Shown one piece after another: positions 26,985 through 36,151 of a stretch of DNA of 64,000 nt (within the stretch, counting starts at the first letter, position 1; every line of letters begins with the position of its first letter). Source of the stretch: Gemmatimonadaceae bacterium (GTDB lineage: Bacteria; Gemmatimonadota; Gemmatimonadetes; Gemmatimonadales; Gemmatimonadaceae); NCBI GenBank assembly GCA_020851035.1, contig JADZDM010000021.1, positions 434,001-498,000 of the forward strand, written 5' to 3'. The position numbers were made by a program, and so were the translations under genes. The notes under the pieces are model-generated. The model was not told the origin of the DNA, searched no databases, and was given only the letters and a program-made list of their open reading frames with translations.

Positions 26985-28445
26985 TCAGCCGGTCAGGGCA
27001 CGCAGACGACGGCGGCCGGCGACGAGGAGCACGGCCGCACCGGCCACGCAGAGCCACCCGAACCAGTCACCGAAGCGCGTGTAGACGGTGCGGATTGGCG
27101 GGGGGACGACGGTGGTGACCAGCAGGCCAGCGCCGGGCATCCCGGCACTCGGGCGTTCCGCGATCACCCGCCCGTACGCGCTCGACACCGTCAGCAGCCC
27201 ATCGCGCGACGATCGGATCACCATGAAGCCGTTCTCGACGCCGCGCACCATCGTCATGCGCGCGGCGAGCGTGCGGTCGACGGTGAAATCCCATGCCGGC
27301 ACCAGCACCACGGCCACGTCGCGCGCACCGTACTCACGGGCAAACGAGGCGAAGTGCATGTCCTTGCAGATCGCCAGTCCGGCCCGGAATCCGCTCACGT
27401 CGCGGACGGCGAAGTTCGTGCCTGCCCGATAGGCGCGTTCCGGAGGGGCGAGATGGTGCTTCAGGTAGGCATCGTCCAGCCTGCCGTCCGCACCGAACAG
27501 CCACGCGAAGTTCTCCGGCGGGCCACCACCATCGATGGTAATCGAGGCCAGCAGGCCGACGCGCTGCGCTGCGGCCAGGTCGCTGAAGTACCGCTGCCAC
27601 TCGCCGGCACCGGCCGGTGTCGTGACTGCGATCTTCTCCGGCAGCACCACCAGCCGTGCTCCCTGCGCCGCAAGTTCCGCCACCCTGGCCGCGTACGCCG
27701 ACCGGATCGCCCCGATGTAGGGAGCCCTGGCCTGCAGGCCGATCGCGTCGTCGATCGCCACGAGGCCGATCGTGACCGAGGGGCCGGCCTGACGCTGACG
27801 GAGGCGCGCGGCGCCGAACGCCATTGTCACGGCGAGCGTGAGCATCACGGCGATGCACGCCCTGACGGTGCCCCGTGGCCGACGACCGTGCAGCAGCACG
27901 AACGCAATGGCCGACGGGACGAGCGTGAGCACGAACAGCAGGCCCGGCACTCCGAGTATCGACGTGACCTGCAGCAGCGGCAGCATCCCGACCTGCGTGT
28001 AGGCGTAGCTGTTCCAGTTGCCGTCTGGCAGCGCGTGGGCCATCACGGTGTCGACCGCCGTCCAGAGCAACGGCAACGCGAGCATGCCCGGCACCACGGA
28101 CGCGTGCCGCAGGTGTCGCTGCGCCGCGTTCAGGATCCCGGCCAGCACCAGTGCCAGCGCCCCGCTGACCCCGATCGCCAGGCCCGCTGGCATTATCCGC
28201 GTCAAGGCGGACAGGTTCCCCGACTGCGCGACCAACGCAGCAAGGACCATGAGCCAGCGGGTGCGCGCGTGTGGCGAACGACTTGCCAGCACCAGTGCAG
28301 GCACCGGTGCGACCCAGGCCAGCCAGGCCACCGGCTCGAGCTGCACCACCAGCCGAAGGAGCACCCCGCACCCAAGCGCGAGCGCGACGCTGGTGCCGAG
28401 CGAGAGCGACGGCGCGGGCGCAGACACAGCCTGACGTGACACCAT
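26985..28445 (-). CDS. Apolipoprotein N-acyltransferase-like protein (membrane + nitrilase domain)
   Basis: 486 residues from ATG 28445; a GTG at 28601 would add 52 residues with no membrane character and reach the divergent gene, so the ATG is preferred. The first half has six or seven hydrophobic segments. The second half is a nitrilase fold with Glu in RLVVLPEKIA, Lys in DAYLKHHLAPPE and Cys in GLAICKDMHF. A last hydrophobic segment ends the protein. This is the Lnt layout: transfer of the third acyl chain to lipoproteins. The sequence is divergent, so it may be an Lnt paralog or another membrane nitrilase. Many lipoproteins in this window would be clients. Confidence 0.78.
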   Translation of the reverse strand: MVSRQAVSAPAPSLSLGTSVALALGCGVLLRLVVQLEPVAWLAWVAPVPALVLASRSPHARTRWLMVLAALVAQSGNLSALTRIMPAGLAIGVSGALALVLAGILNAAQRHLRHASVVPGMLALPLLWTAVDTVMAHALPDGNWNSYAYTQVGMLPLLQVTSILGVPGLLFVLTLVPSAIAFVLLHGRRPRGTVRACIAVMLTLAVTMAFGAARLRQRQAGPSVTIGLVAIDDAIGLQARAPYIGAIRSAYAARVAELAAQGARLVVLPEKIAVTTPAGAGEWQRYFSDLAAAQRVGLLASITIDGGGPPENFAWLFGADGRLDDAYLKHHLAPPERAYRAGTNFAVRDVSGFRAGLAICKDMHFASFAREYGARDVAVVLVPAWDFTVDRTLAARMTMVRGVENGFMVIRSSRDGLLTVSSAYGRVIAERPSAGMPGAGLLVTTVVPPPIRTVYTRFGDWFGWLCVAGAAVLLVAGRRRLRALTG

Positions 28446-28601
28446 GATCACGGGAGCAAAAGAGGGATCGGCGACCAGAGCACCGGCATCGCCACCTACG
28501 GATAGATTTGGCACGAGTGTCACCGAGACCGCCAGCAGGCCAGGCCGGCGCCACAGGCGGGCGACGTCCTGAGACAGCTGCCTCACCGATGGAGCCGTCA
28601 C

Positions 28602-30068
28602 ATGCGCACGTTCCTGTCCGGATACTCGGTGGCGAGCGTCGCTGCGGCGCTGGTCGTCGGCTGCACGCTGTCCGCCCAGCCGACCCCCTTCGACATCGTC
28701 ATCCGCGGCGGCCGCGTGCTCGACCCCGAGTCGGGGCTCGACGCCATCCGGGCCATCGGCATCCGCGGCGGGCGCATCGCGGCGATCAGCACCGGGGCGC
28801 TCACGGGGCGGCGCGTGATCGACGCCCGCGGGCTCGTCGTCTCACCCGGCTTCATCGACCTCCACTCGCACGGCCAGGACGACGAGAACTACCGCGTGAT
28901 GGCGATGGATGGCGTCACCACCGCGCTGGAGCTCGAGGCCGGCACCGCCGACGTGGCGAAGTTCTATGCCGACCGCGCGGGACGGGCGCTGATCAACTTC
29001 GGTGCCGCCGCCAGCCACATCAAGGCGCGCATGACGGTGCTGCACGACGCCGGCATCGCGAGCAACACGCTCCTCCCGCTCGACTCGGCCGGCTACGTCG
29101 TCGCCACGGCGGCGCAGGTGGCGGAGATGCGCCGCTTCATCGAGCGGGGACTCGACGCCGGCGGGCTGGGCGTGGGCATGGGACTGCAGTACACGCCGGC
29201 CGCCACGCGGCAGGAGGTGCTCGAGGCGTTCCGCAGTGCCGCCAGCCGCGCGGCGCCGGTGTTCGTGCACACACGCTCGTGGGGGGATGCGGAACCGGGC
29301 AGCTCGGTGGAGAGCTACCTCGAGGTGATCGGCGCCAGCGCGATCACCGGCGCACCGCTGCATATCGTGCACCTGAACAGCACCAGCCTGTCCAACACCC
29401 CACACACGCTCGCGATGGTGGCCGAGGCACGGCAGCGCGGCCTGGACGTGACGACGGAGGCGTACCCGTACGTGGCCGGTGCGACGGAGCTCTCGTCGCC
29501 GCTGCTCGACCGGTACATGAACGCGCCCGACAGCGTCTTCGGCTCGCTGATGCTGGTGCGCACCGGCGAGCGCCTGACCCGGGAGACCTTCCTGCGCAAC
29601 CGGAAGAATCCCGGTGAGAAGGTCATCCTGTTCGTGAACACGCCGGCGATGGAGGCGATGGCGATCACGAGTCCCCTGACCGCGATTGCCAGCGACGGGC
29701 GGATCGAGGACGGCAAGGGACATCCGCGCACCGCGGGCACCTTCGCACGGGTGCTCGGCCACTATGTGCGTGAGACGCAGCAACTCACGCTGATGCAGGC
29801 CGTGACGAAGATGACGCTCCTGCCGGCGCGGCGGCTCGAGCGGCGGGCGCCCGTGTTCCGTGGCAAGGGACGGCTCCGGGTGGGGGCCGATGCCGACATC
29901 GCCGTGTTCGATCCCGCCACGGTGATCGACCGCGCGACGTACGCGCAGCCGGCGCTGCCCTCTGCCGGGTTCCGGTTCGTGCTGGTCCACGGTGTGCCCG
30001 TCGTGTCCGACGGGGCACTGGTCTCCGGTGTGTTTCCCGGTCGCGGGGCGCGCGCGCCGGAGCGCTGA
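28602..30068 (+). CDS. Exported N-acyl-D-amino-acid deacylase-like amidohydrolase
   Basis: 488 residues with an N-terminal signal that contains a lipobox-like VVGC, so a lipoprotein is possible. The amidohydrolase fold shows IVIRGGRVLDPESGLD, the metal motif PGFIDLHSHGQD, PVFVHTRSWG, HIVHLNS and TTEAYPYVAG, and it ends with the beta-domain KGRLRVGADADIAVFDP. This matches D-aminoacylase / dihydroorotase-like enzymes that free D-amino acids from N-acyl forms. It is divergent from the Lnt-like gene and is followed 21 bp later by a DHA2 exporter, so the two may share a transcript. Confidence 0.86.
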   Translation: MRTFLSGYSVASVAAALVVGCTLSAQPTPFDIVIRGGRVLDPESGLDAIRAIGIRGGRIAAISTGALTGRRVIDARGLVVSPGFIDLHSHGQDDENYRVMAMDGVTTALELEAGTADVAKFYADRAGRALINFGAAASHIKARMTVLHDAGIASNTLLPLDSAGYVVATAAQVAEMRRFIERGLDAGGLGVGMGLQYTPAATRQEVLEAFRSAASRAAPVFVHTRSWGDAEPGSSVESYLEVIGASAITGAPLHIVHLNSTSLSNTPHTLAMVAEARQRGLDVTTEAYPYVAGATELSSPLLDRYMNAPDSVFGSLMLVRTGERLTRETFLRNRKNPGEKVILFVNTPAMEAMAITSPLTAIASDGRIEDGKGHPRTAGTFARVLGHYVRETQQLTLMQAVTKMTLLPARRLERRAPVFRGKGRLRVGADADIAVFDPATVIDRATYAQPALPSAGFRFVLVHGVPVVSDGALVSGVFPGRGARAPER

Positions 30069-30089
30069 CGGACGCGGGTACATTCCGGC

Positions 30090-31730
30090 ATGCCCGGACG
30101 GACCCGCACCCCGCACGCGACCGCGACCATCAGCACGCCCGAGTCCCGCGCGGCCGACGCCGCGGCGTTCGTGCGCAGGTATCGCTGGCTGATCCTGCTC
30201 GGCCTGATCACGGCGGCGATCATGGAGGTGCTGGACACCACCATCGTCAACGTCGCGCTGCCGCAGATGGCCGGCAACCTGAGTGCGACGCAGCAGGAGA
30301 TCGGCTGGGTCAGCACCGGCTACATCCTCGCGAACGTGATCTTCCTGCCGATGACGGCGTTCTTCGCGTCCCGGTTCGGGCGGCGGCGCTACCTGACGGC
30401 ATCGATCCTGCTGTTCATCGTCGCCTCGGTGGCGTGCGGCTTCTCGACCTCGCTGATCCAGCTGGTGTTCTGGCGCATCGTGCAGGGCGCCGGCGGCGCC
30501 GCGCTGCTCTCCACCGCACAGGCCACGCTGCGCCAGATCTTCCCGAAGGAGGAGCAGGGCCTGGTGCAGGCGGTGTTCATGCTCGGCGTGATCGTGGCCC
30601 CGACGCTTGGCCCCACCCTTGGCGGGTGGATCACCGACAACTACACCTGGAACTGGTGTTTCTTCATCAACCTGCCCATCGGCATCGTGTCGATGTTTCT
30701 GGTGAGCAGCTTCCTGCGCGACCCACCGGACCAGCAGGCGCACACCGGTGACGTGGACTGGCTTGGCATCGCGCTGCTGTCCGTCGGCGTGGGCTGCCTG
30801 CAGTACGTGCTGGAGGAGGGCAACGCGAAGGACTGGTTCGAGGATGGCCTCATCGTGCGCCTCTCGGTCGTGGCGGCGGTGTCGATCGGCACGATGCTCT
30901 GGTGGGAGCTGCACCCGCGCAACACGCACCCGGTGGTGAACTTCCGGGTGCTGAAGAACCGGCAGCTGTCATCGTCGCTGTTCCTGTTCATCGCACTCGG
31001 GTTCGGGCTCTACGGCGGCGTGTTCCTGTTCCCGCTGTTCGCGCAGGGCATCCTGCACTTCACGCCGACCGAGACCGGTCTGGTGATGCTGCCAGGCGGC
31101 CTGGCCACGATGGCCAGTGCGCTGCTGTGCGGTGCCCTGCTCAACGGCGCGAAGCCCAAGGCCGACCCGCGGGTGCTGATCGCCCTCGGCGTGCTGCTCT
31201 TCGCGATCTCGATGTGGCAGATGGGGTCACTCACGACCGCCGCCGGCGCCGATGACGTACAGACGGCGCTGCTGATCCGCGGCTTCGGCCTGGGCCTGCT
31301 GTTCGTGCCGATCAACAGCGTCGCCTACGCCAGTATCAAGCCGAGCGAGGCACAGCAGGCGGCGGGGCTGATCAACCTCTCGCGCCAGCTTGGCGGCGCC
31401 TTCGGCATCGCGGTGCTGGCCAACCAGGTGGCCAAGCACACCGCCATCCATCGCGGCGACCTGATCGCCTCGGTCACCGCCGGTGGCCTGCTGGCCGAGG
31501 AACGGGTGCGGATGATGGCGCAGGCATTCCTCTCGCGCGGCATGGATGCGCAGGCCGCGCACCAGGCGGCGCTCTCGGCGCTCAACGGGCAGGTGCAGCG
31601 CCAGGCGATGATGCTCAGCTTCAACGACGCGTGGTTCTTCGTGCTGCTGGTGTTCCTGCTGGTGTCGCCGTCGATCCTGCTGCTGCGGAAGCCGGGCGCA
31701 GGACCGAAGCCGGTCGTCGAGGCGCACTGA
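30090..31730 (+). CDS. DHA2 (EmrB/QacA) family multidrug exporter
   Basis: 546 residues with about fourteen membrane segments. DHA2 signatures: motif C-like MEVLDTTIVNVALPQMAG in TM1, SATQQEIGWVSTGYILANVIFLP, FGRRRYL in the TM2-3 loop, and GVIVAPTLGPTLGGWITDNYTWNWCFFIN in TM5-6. It is an inner-membrane proton-driven drug or metabolite efflux pump, in Gram-negatives usually paired with an HlyD-type adaptor. No adaptor is in this window. The stop codon lies inside the first copy of a 52-bp tandem repeat that leads into element C1. Confidence 0.9.
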   Translation: MPGRTRTPHATATISTPESRAADAAAFVRRYRWLILLGLITAAIMEVLDTTIVNVALPQMAGNLSATQQEIGWVSTGYILANVIFLPMTAFFASRFGRRRYLTASILLFIVASVACGFSTSLIQLVFWRIVQGAGGAALLSTAQATLRQIFPKEEQGLVQAVFMLGVIVAPTLGPTLGGWITDNYTWNWCFFINLPIGIVSMFLVSSFLRDPPDQQAHTGDVDWLGIALLSVGVGCLQYVLEEGNAKDWFEDGLIVRLSVVAAVSIGTMLWWELHPRNTHPVVNFRVLKNRQLSSSLFLFIALGFGLYGGVFLFPLFAQGILHFTPTETGLVMLPGGLATMASALLCGALLNGAKPKADPRVLIALGVLLFAISMWQMGSLTTAAGADDVQTALLIRGFGLGLLFVPINSVAYASIKPSEAQQAAGLINLSRQLGGAFGIAVLANQVAKHTAIHRGDLIASVTAGGLLAEERVRMMAQAFLSRGMDAQAAHQAALSALNGQVQRQAMMLSFNDAWFFVLLVFLLVSPSILLLRKPGAGPKPVVEAH

Positions 31731-31874
31731 CCCGACGGCTCGAGCGCAGTCTGGCATCGTGAACGGCTCTGAGGCGCACTGACCCGACGGCTCGAGCGCA
31801 GTCTGGCATCGTGAACGGCTCTGAGGCGCACTGACCCGACGGCTCGAGCGCAGTCTGGCATCGTGAACGGCTCT
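31719..31874. repeat. Three perfect tandem 52-bp repeats
   Basis: Copies 31719-31770, 31771-31822 and 31823-31874, identical by eye. The unit begins with the last codons and stop of the DHA2 exporter gene and ends with the first bases of element C1 (GAACGGCTCT). The gene end and element border are thus triplicated, which suggests replication slippage or repair at an insertion junction. Confidence 0.92.
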
Positions 31875-32102
31875 GACGCAAAGACGCAAAGGGCGCGAAG
31901 GACGCAAAGAGGTTTGCGCCACGTGCCACGTCTTGCGTGCCACGCCATGAAGAAGGCTGTGGGAACTGCGGTTGCGGTTGCAGTTCCCACAGCCTTCTTG
32001 GGCTCCTCGTTTCGCCGACAGATGCCGTGCGACAGGACTCTTTGCGTGCTTTGCGCTTCTTCGCGTCTTTGCGTCTTTGCGTCTTTGCGTCAAAGCTGTT
32101 CA
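31864..32102. repeat. CGCAAAG-type nested palindromic element C1
   Basis: The left arm TGAACGGCTCTGACGCAAAG continues with GACGCAAAG/GGCGCGAAG units; the right arm is its inverse with extra units. The central hairpin is perfect over 19 bp: 31951-31969 pairs with 31980-31998 around a ten-base loop, including the family core GGGAACTGC/GCAGTTCCC. It lies between convergent genes. Short open frames inside only translate the repeat. Confidence 0.85.
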
Positions 32103-32125
32103 AAGATGCCCGCCGATCACGAACG

Positions 32126-32725
32126 TCAGGACGACGCAAGCAGACCGTGACACCACGCGACGAGGCGCGAAAGCATGCCCTTCGCGCTCGCGAAGAAGTC
32201 GGGCGCGAAGTAGTCGTGCATGGCGTCAGCGGGCGTGATGATGGCCACCTCGGGGCCGGTGCCACGGTGCAATGCCTTCACGAGGAACTCGCGCTCGGCG
32301 GCGATGCGGCCGAAGAGCGACAGGCGCAGCTGCACGGTGCCCGGCGCGGTGTCGAACGACTGGCGCACCAGCACCAGCAGGTGCGTGCCACCACGTGCGG
32401 CGAGCGGATCACCCTCGTCGATCGCGACGGACGGGAGCAGCAGGTCGCGCCGCCCCGCCGTGCCATCCGACCGGATGGTGATGCCGGCATCGAGTTCGAC
32501 CAGGATCTCGGCACGCCGCGCGTCGAGCTCGGATGGCGACATGCGGCCGTCACCGTCCGCGTCCCAGCGATGGAGCGCCGAGACGGGGACCGAAAGGGCG
32601 GCGAACACCGCGTTGTCGCGCACGTTGAGCGTGCCCTGCTGCGCCGGCATGAGGTGCGCATGCGCCGGTGTCGCACGAAGCAGCAGGGCGACTGCGAGCG
32701 CCACCAGCCGATCTACGTTGCGCAT
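32126..32725 (-). CDS. Exported EF-hand protein
   Basis: 199 residues from [24 protein letters not shown], a signal peptide. The mature protein begins HLMPAQQGTLNVRDNAVF and carries one canonical EF-hand loop, DADGDGRMSPSE at residues 55-66. Then come two beta-rich segments (GGTHLLVLVRQSFDTAPG, VQLRLSLFGRIAAEREF). The N-terminal region recalls that of HupE/UreJ-related exported proteins, but no membrane helices follow. Its ATG overlaps the stop of the YHYH gene (TGATG), so the two are translated together. Calcium binding is likely; the role is unknown. Confidence 0.78.
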   Translation of the reverse strand: MRNVDRLVALAVALLLRATPAHAHLMPAQQGTLNVRDNAVFAALSVPVSALHRWDADGDGRMSPSELDARRAEILVELDAGITIRSDGTAGRRDLLLPSVAIDEGDPLAARGGTHLLVLVRQSFDTAPGTVQLRLSLFGRIAAEREFLVKALHRGTGPEVAIITPADAMHDYFAPDFFASAKGMLSRLVAWCHGLLASS

Positions 32726-33654
32726 CACCCGGCCCCGACGGCGCCCTTCACGCAGCGCTGGATGTACGGGAACGTGTCGGTGATGTAGTAGTGGTAGGTG
32801 CCGTTCGGGAACTCCGGCGTCACGCCCGTGCGCCCGTTGCACTCGTCCAGGTCACCACTGCCCGCCGCGTACTCGTAGTCGGCCGTGAAGGTGCCCATCG
32901 GAAAGATCGACACCGCCGGGCGGCCCGCCTCCGGCGTCGCCTTGAGGCGCCAGCTCGGCACCATCGCGCGCACCGCGGACGTCGCGCTGGTGGCGGTCGC
33001 ATATCCGTAGCGGGCATACACGGGGAAGCCATCGACGCTGAAGCCGACGAGCGTCATCGCGACGCCCTTGTTCAGCTTCGTGAGGTACGCCTCCGGCATG
33101 CCATGGTAGTGGTACTGCCCGTTCGGCTGCGTGTGGGCATTGCTCTCGTCGGTGCCGAAGACGAAGGCGCCGCCGATCGCCTCGAGCCGCCACGGATCCG
33201 TGGTGCCACCGATCGCGTTGCAGCCCGCTCCCGGTGCGGTGGAGGTGGCCGTCGGCGCACACGAGCCGGCGGTGGCGGGATCGAGCTTCACGCCGTTCAG
33301 CGCGTAGCCCGGCACGAACGTCAGGCCGGTCGTGATGCTGGACTGGAGCACCGGCGCGAGGCGCATGGACACGTGAACCGACTGCACCGACATGGCAGTT
33401 GCGAACGAGCCGGAGGTCACCGGGTGGTTCGGGATGCCGTTCGCGGTGAGGGTGCGTGTGATGCCGGCGCAGGTCCACTGCGAGGTGCTGGGGGCGTTGA
33501 CCCGCGTGCTGCCGTTGAACTCCGAGATGCTGAGGCCGCAGGCGACACCGAGTGAGGTGCCGGGATCGGTGGGCGTGGTGGTGGGGTCGTCGGACGAACC
33601 GCACGCCTGCATGGCGGTGAGCCCGCAGAGGGCGATGAGGGACGTGGTGCGCAT
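32725..33654 (-). CDS. YHYH-domain lipoprotein
   Basis: 309 residues. The signal [18 protein letters not shown] ends at a lipobox-like MQAC, and a low-complexity linker ([13 protein letters not shown]) follows. The YHYH domain includes [30 protein letters not shown] and the naming motif [10 protein letters not shown]; a second segment [18 protein letters not shown] closes the domain. The family is found in exported bacterial proteins, and metal binding by the His-rich motif is presumed. It is coupled by a stop/start overlap to the EF-hand protein, hinting at a shared metal-related task outside the cell. Confidence 0.88.
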   Translation of the reverse strand: MRTTSLIALCGLTAMQACGSSDDPTTTPTDPGTSLGVACGLSISEFNGSTRVNAPSTSQWTCAGITRTLTANGIPNHPVTSGSFATAMSVQSVHVSMRLAPVLQSSITTGLTFVPGYALNGVKLDPATAGSCAPTATSTAPGAGCNAIGGTTDPWRLEAIGGAFVFGTDESNAHTQPNGQYHYHGMPEAYLTKLNKGVAMTLVGFSVDGFPVYARYGYATATSATSAVRAMVPSWRLKATPEAGRPAVSIFPMGTFTADYEYAAGSGDLDECNGRTGVTPEFPNGTYHYYITDTFPYIQRCVKGAVGAG

Positions 33655-33831
33655 GGAAGCCTCTGGGGTGGAGTGTGCCGGTCACGGCAGGGCGACGGTT
33701 GGACACCGGCAGCCAGTCGGTCATTCCCCGACATCGGGCGTTCCCCCGACTGTCCAGCGCCCGGGCACCGGCGCACGTTTGGCGATCGGGGACCGTCGTC
33801 CCCGCCCATCCACCGTGCCGGAGCCCACCCG

Positions 33832-35802
33832 ATGACCCGATCCACCCTCCGCAGGCTGCTCCTCACCGCCGGGCTCGCGCTCGGCGCCGTCCCCACCCCG
33901 GCCATCGCCCAAGGCGGCGGCCCGCTCCCCGACAGCATCAAGGCCAGGCGCTGGGCCACCGAGAACGAGCTCCAGTCGCTGGCGGTCGTCAACCGCAAGG
34001 TGATGATCCGCATGCGCGACGGCATCCGCATCCCGGCCGACATCTACGTGCCCAGGGACTCGACGAAGAAGTACCCGGCGATCTGGTCGCGCACGCCGTA
34101 CAACTTCAACTACTGGGACGTGCAGAACGGCGTGCCGCGCGACATGAGTGCGGCGCTCTACGCCATCAAGCGCGGGTACGCCTGGGTGGACATGCAGGAG
34201 CGCGGGCACTTCTTCGCCGAGGGGAACTACGACATCCTCGGCGCACCGCTGTCCGATGGCGATGACGAGCTGAAGTACCTCACCAGCCAGCGCTGGTCGA
34301 ACGGCAAGGTCGGCGCGACCGGCTGTTCCTCCACCGCCGAGTGGCAGCCGGCCGTCGCCTCGCTCGGCAACCCCGGCTTCGCCGCCATGAACGTGCAGGG
34401 GTTCGGCGCCGGCGTGGGCAAGATCGGGCCCTACTGGGAGATGGGGAACTGGTACCGCGGCGGGGCGGTGCAGATGCTCTTCATCGACTGGCTGATGGGT
34501 GAGCAGAACCAGGTGCGTCCGATGTTCCCGGCCAGCACCACGCAGGAAGAGCTGATCCGCGTGTCGAAGTCGTTCGACCTCGCACAGCGGCTGCCCCCCG
34601 TGGACTGGGCCAAGGCCTTCTGGCACCTGCCCACCATGGACCTGATCAAGAACCTGGACGGCCCGCACGGCATCTTCGCCGACTCGATGCCCGTGGCCAC
34701 CGGCGGGGCGATGATCCGGCGCGCGCCGAACGATCCCGCCTGGCGCCGTGGCGGGCTGTGGCACGAGGACATGCCGATCAACATCCCCGGCCTCTGGTTC
34801 ATGTCGTGGTACGACGTGTCGACAGGCCCGAACATCGCGATGTACAACCACGTCGTGCAGACGGCGAAGGGCACCGGTGCCGGCAACCAGTGGATGATCA
34901 TCGCCCCGGTCGCCCACTGCTCGTACACGCGCGCCACCGAGCACACCGTGGTCGGCGAGCGGGACATGGGTGACGCCCGCCTCGGCTACCAGAACATCGT
35001 CTACACCTTCTTCGACCAGTTCCTGAAGGACAACGGCAGCCGCGGCATGGACACCATCCCGAAGGTGCACTACTACGTGATGGGGAAGAACGAGTGGCGG
35101 ACCTCCGACCGGTGGCCGGTGAAGGACGCGTCACCGTTGACCTTCCACCTAGGCAGCGGCGGCAATGCCAACACGCTCGATGGCGACGGGCGCCTGGCGC
35201 TCGCCCCGCAGCGCAGCGACAAGCCGGACCGGTTCGCCTACGACCCGATGAAGCCCGTGATGTCGCTCGGTGGAAACGTCTGCTGCCAGGGCAACGCGGT
35301 GCGCGCCGGTGCCATGGACCAGCGCCCGACCGAGGCCCGTCCCGACGTGCTGGTGTACACCTCCGAGCCCTTCGCCGAGGGCATGGAGCTGAGTGGGCCG
35401 ATCATCCCGACGCTCTACGTGTCCTCGGACGCGAAGGACACGGACTTCACGGTGAAGGTGATCGACGTCTACCCCGACGGCCGCGCCTACAACCTGGACG
35501 AGTCCATCCAGCGCATGCGCTACCGCGAGGGATACGACAAGCCGCCGGTGATGATGGAGAACGGCAAGGTGTACAAGGTCACGTTCCAGCCGCTGAACAC
35601 CAGCAACTGGTTCGCCCCGGGCCATCGCCTGCGCATCGAGGTGTCGAGCAGCAACTTCCCGCGCTTCGACCGCAACCTGAACACCGGGGGCGACAACTTC
35701 AGCGAGACGCAGGGCGTGGTCGCCAACAACGTGGTGCACCACTCGGCGCGGTACCCGTCCACGATCACGGTGACCGTCGTGAAGCCGACGGTCGTTCCGT
35801 GA
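33832..35802 (+). CDS. Exported CocE/NonD-type hydrolase (S15-like)
   Basis: 656 residues. A signal peptide ([27 protein letters not shown]) precedes an alpha/beta-hydrolase fold. Likely triad members: Ser in [13 protein letters not shown], Asp in [10 protein letters not shown] and His in [10 protein letters not shown]. The C-terminal part is a jelly-roll domain, as in X-Pro dipeptidyl-peptidase and cocaine esterase ([40 protein letters not shown]). Such enzymes cleave acyl esters, glutaryl-amides or X-Pro peptides. Substrate unknown. Element C2 begins 13 bp after the stop. Confidence 0.88.
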   Translation: MTRSTLRRLLLTAGLALGAVPTPAIAQGGGPLPDSIKARRWATENELQSLAVVNRKVMIRMRDGIRIPADIYVPRDSTKKYPAIWSRTPYNFNYWDVQNGVPRDMSAALYAIKRGYAWVDMQERGHFFAEGNYDILGAPLSDGDDELKYLTSQRWSNGKVGATGCSSTAEWQPAVASLGNPGFAAMNVQGFGAGVGKIGPYWEMGNWYRGGAVQMLFIDWLMGEQNQVRPMFPASTTQEELIRVSKSFDLAQRLPPVDWAKAFWHLPTMDLIKNLDGPHGIFADSMPVATGGAMIRRAPNDPAWRRGGLWHEDMPINIPGLWFMSWYDVSTGPNIAMYNHVVQTAKGTGAGNQWMIIAPVAHCSYTRATEHTVVGERDMGDARLGYQNIVYTFFDQFLKDNGSRGMDTIPKVHYYVMGKNEWRTSDRWPVKDASPLTFHLGSGGNANTLDGDGRLALAPQRSDKPDRFAYDPMKPVMSLGGNVCCQGNAVRAGAMDQRPTEARPDVLVYTSEPFAEGMELSGPIIPTLYVSSDAKDTDFTVKVIDVYPDGRAYNLDESIQRMRYREGYDKPPVMMENGKVYKVTFQPLNTSNWFAPGHRLRIEVSSSNFPRFDRNLNTGGDNFSETQGVVANNVVHHSARYPSTITVTVVKPTVVP

Positions 35803-35815
35803 CCGTGCGGAGATC

Positions 35816-36033
35816 GTAAACGGCTTTGACGCAAAGGCGCAAAGGGCGCGAAGGACGCAAAGAGTCCCGGCGCGCTGCAGCTGTCGGCGAAGCGCGTGGC
35901 GTGAACGTGCTGGGGGAACTGCAACGGCAACTGCAGTTCCCCCAATGCCCTTCTTTCGCATGCCGCAGACACGGACCGTCTGCGCAGACCGCTTTGCGTC
36001 CTTCGCGCCCTTTGCGCCTTTGCGTCAACGCGG
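35816..36033. repeat. CGCAAAG-type nested palindromic element C2
   Basis: A perfect 37-bp inverted repeat: 35826-35862 against 35992-36028, made of GACGCAAAG, GCGCAAAG, GGCGCGAAG and GACGCAAAG units. The central hairpin pairs TGGGGGAACTGCA (35911-35923) with its complement at 35932-35944. It lies between the CocE-like and M19-like genes, both on the plus strand. This is the cleanest copy in the window. Confidence 0.9.
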
Positions 36034-36151
36034 TTCGAGATGCCATCGCGACGCAGACGCCTGAGAGTGTTGCCAATGTGGTGTCAGGGGGCATTTTGGA
36101 TCCGGCGGGGCACGCGGGATGCCCCGACTTCACCCTTGCCCTGGGGTATAC

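Noticed and set aside
28446-28601. Longer N-terminus of the Lnt-like protein from GTG 28601
   Set aside because: The extra 52 residues have no membrane character and the start would touch the divergent amidohydrolase gene; ATG 28445 leaves room for promoters.
31863-32150. Short open frames inside the CGCAAAG elements
   Set aside because: They translate the repeat units (DAKTQR, LCVLCA types), differ from copy to copy and lack ribosome binding sites.
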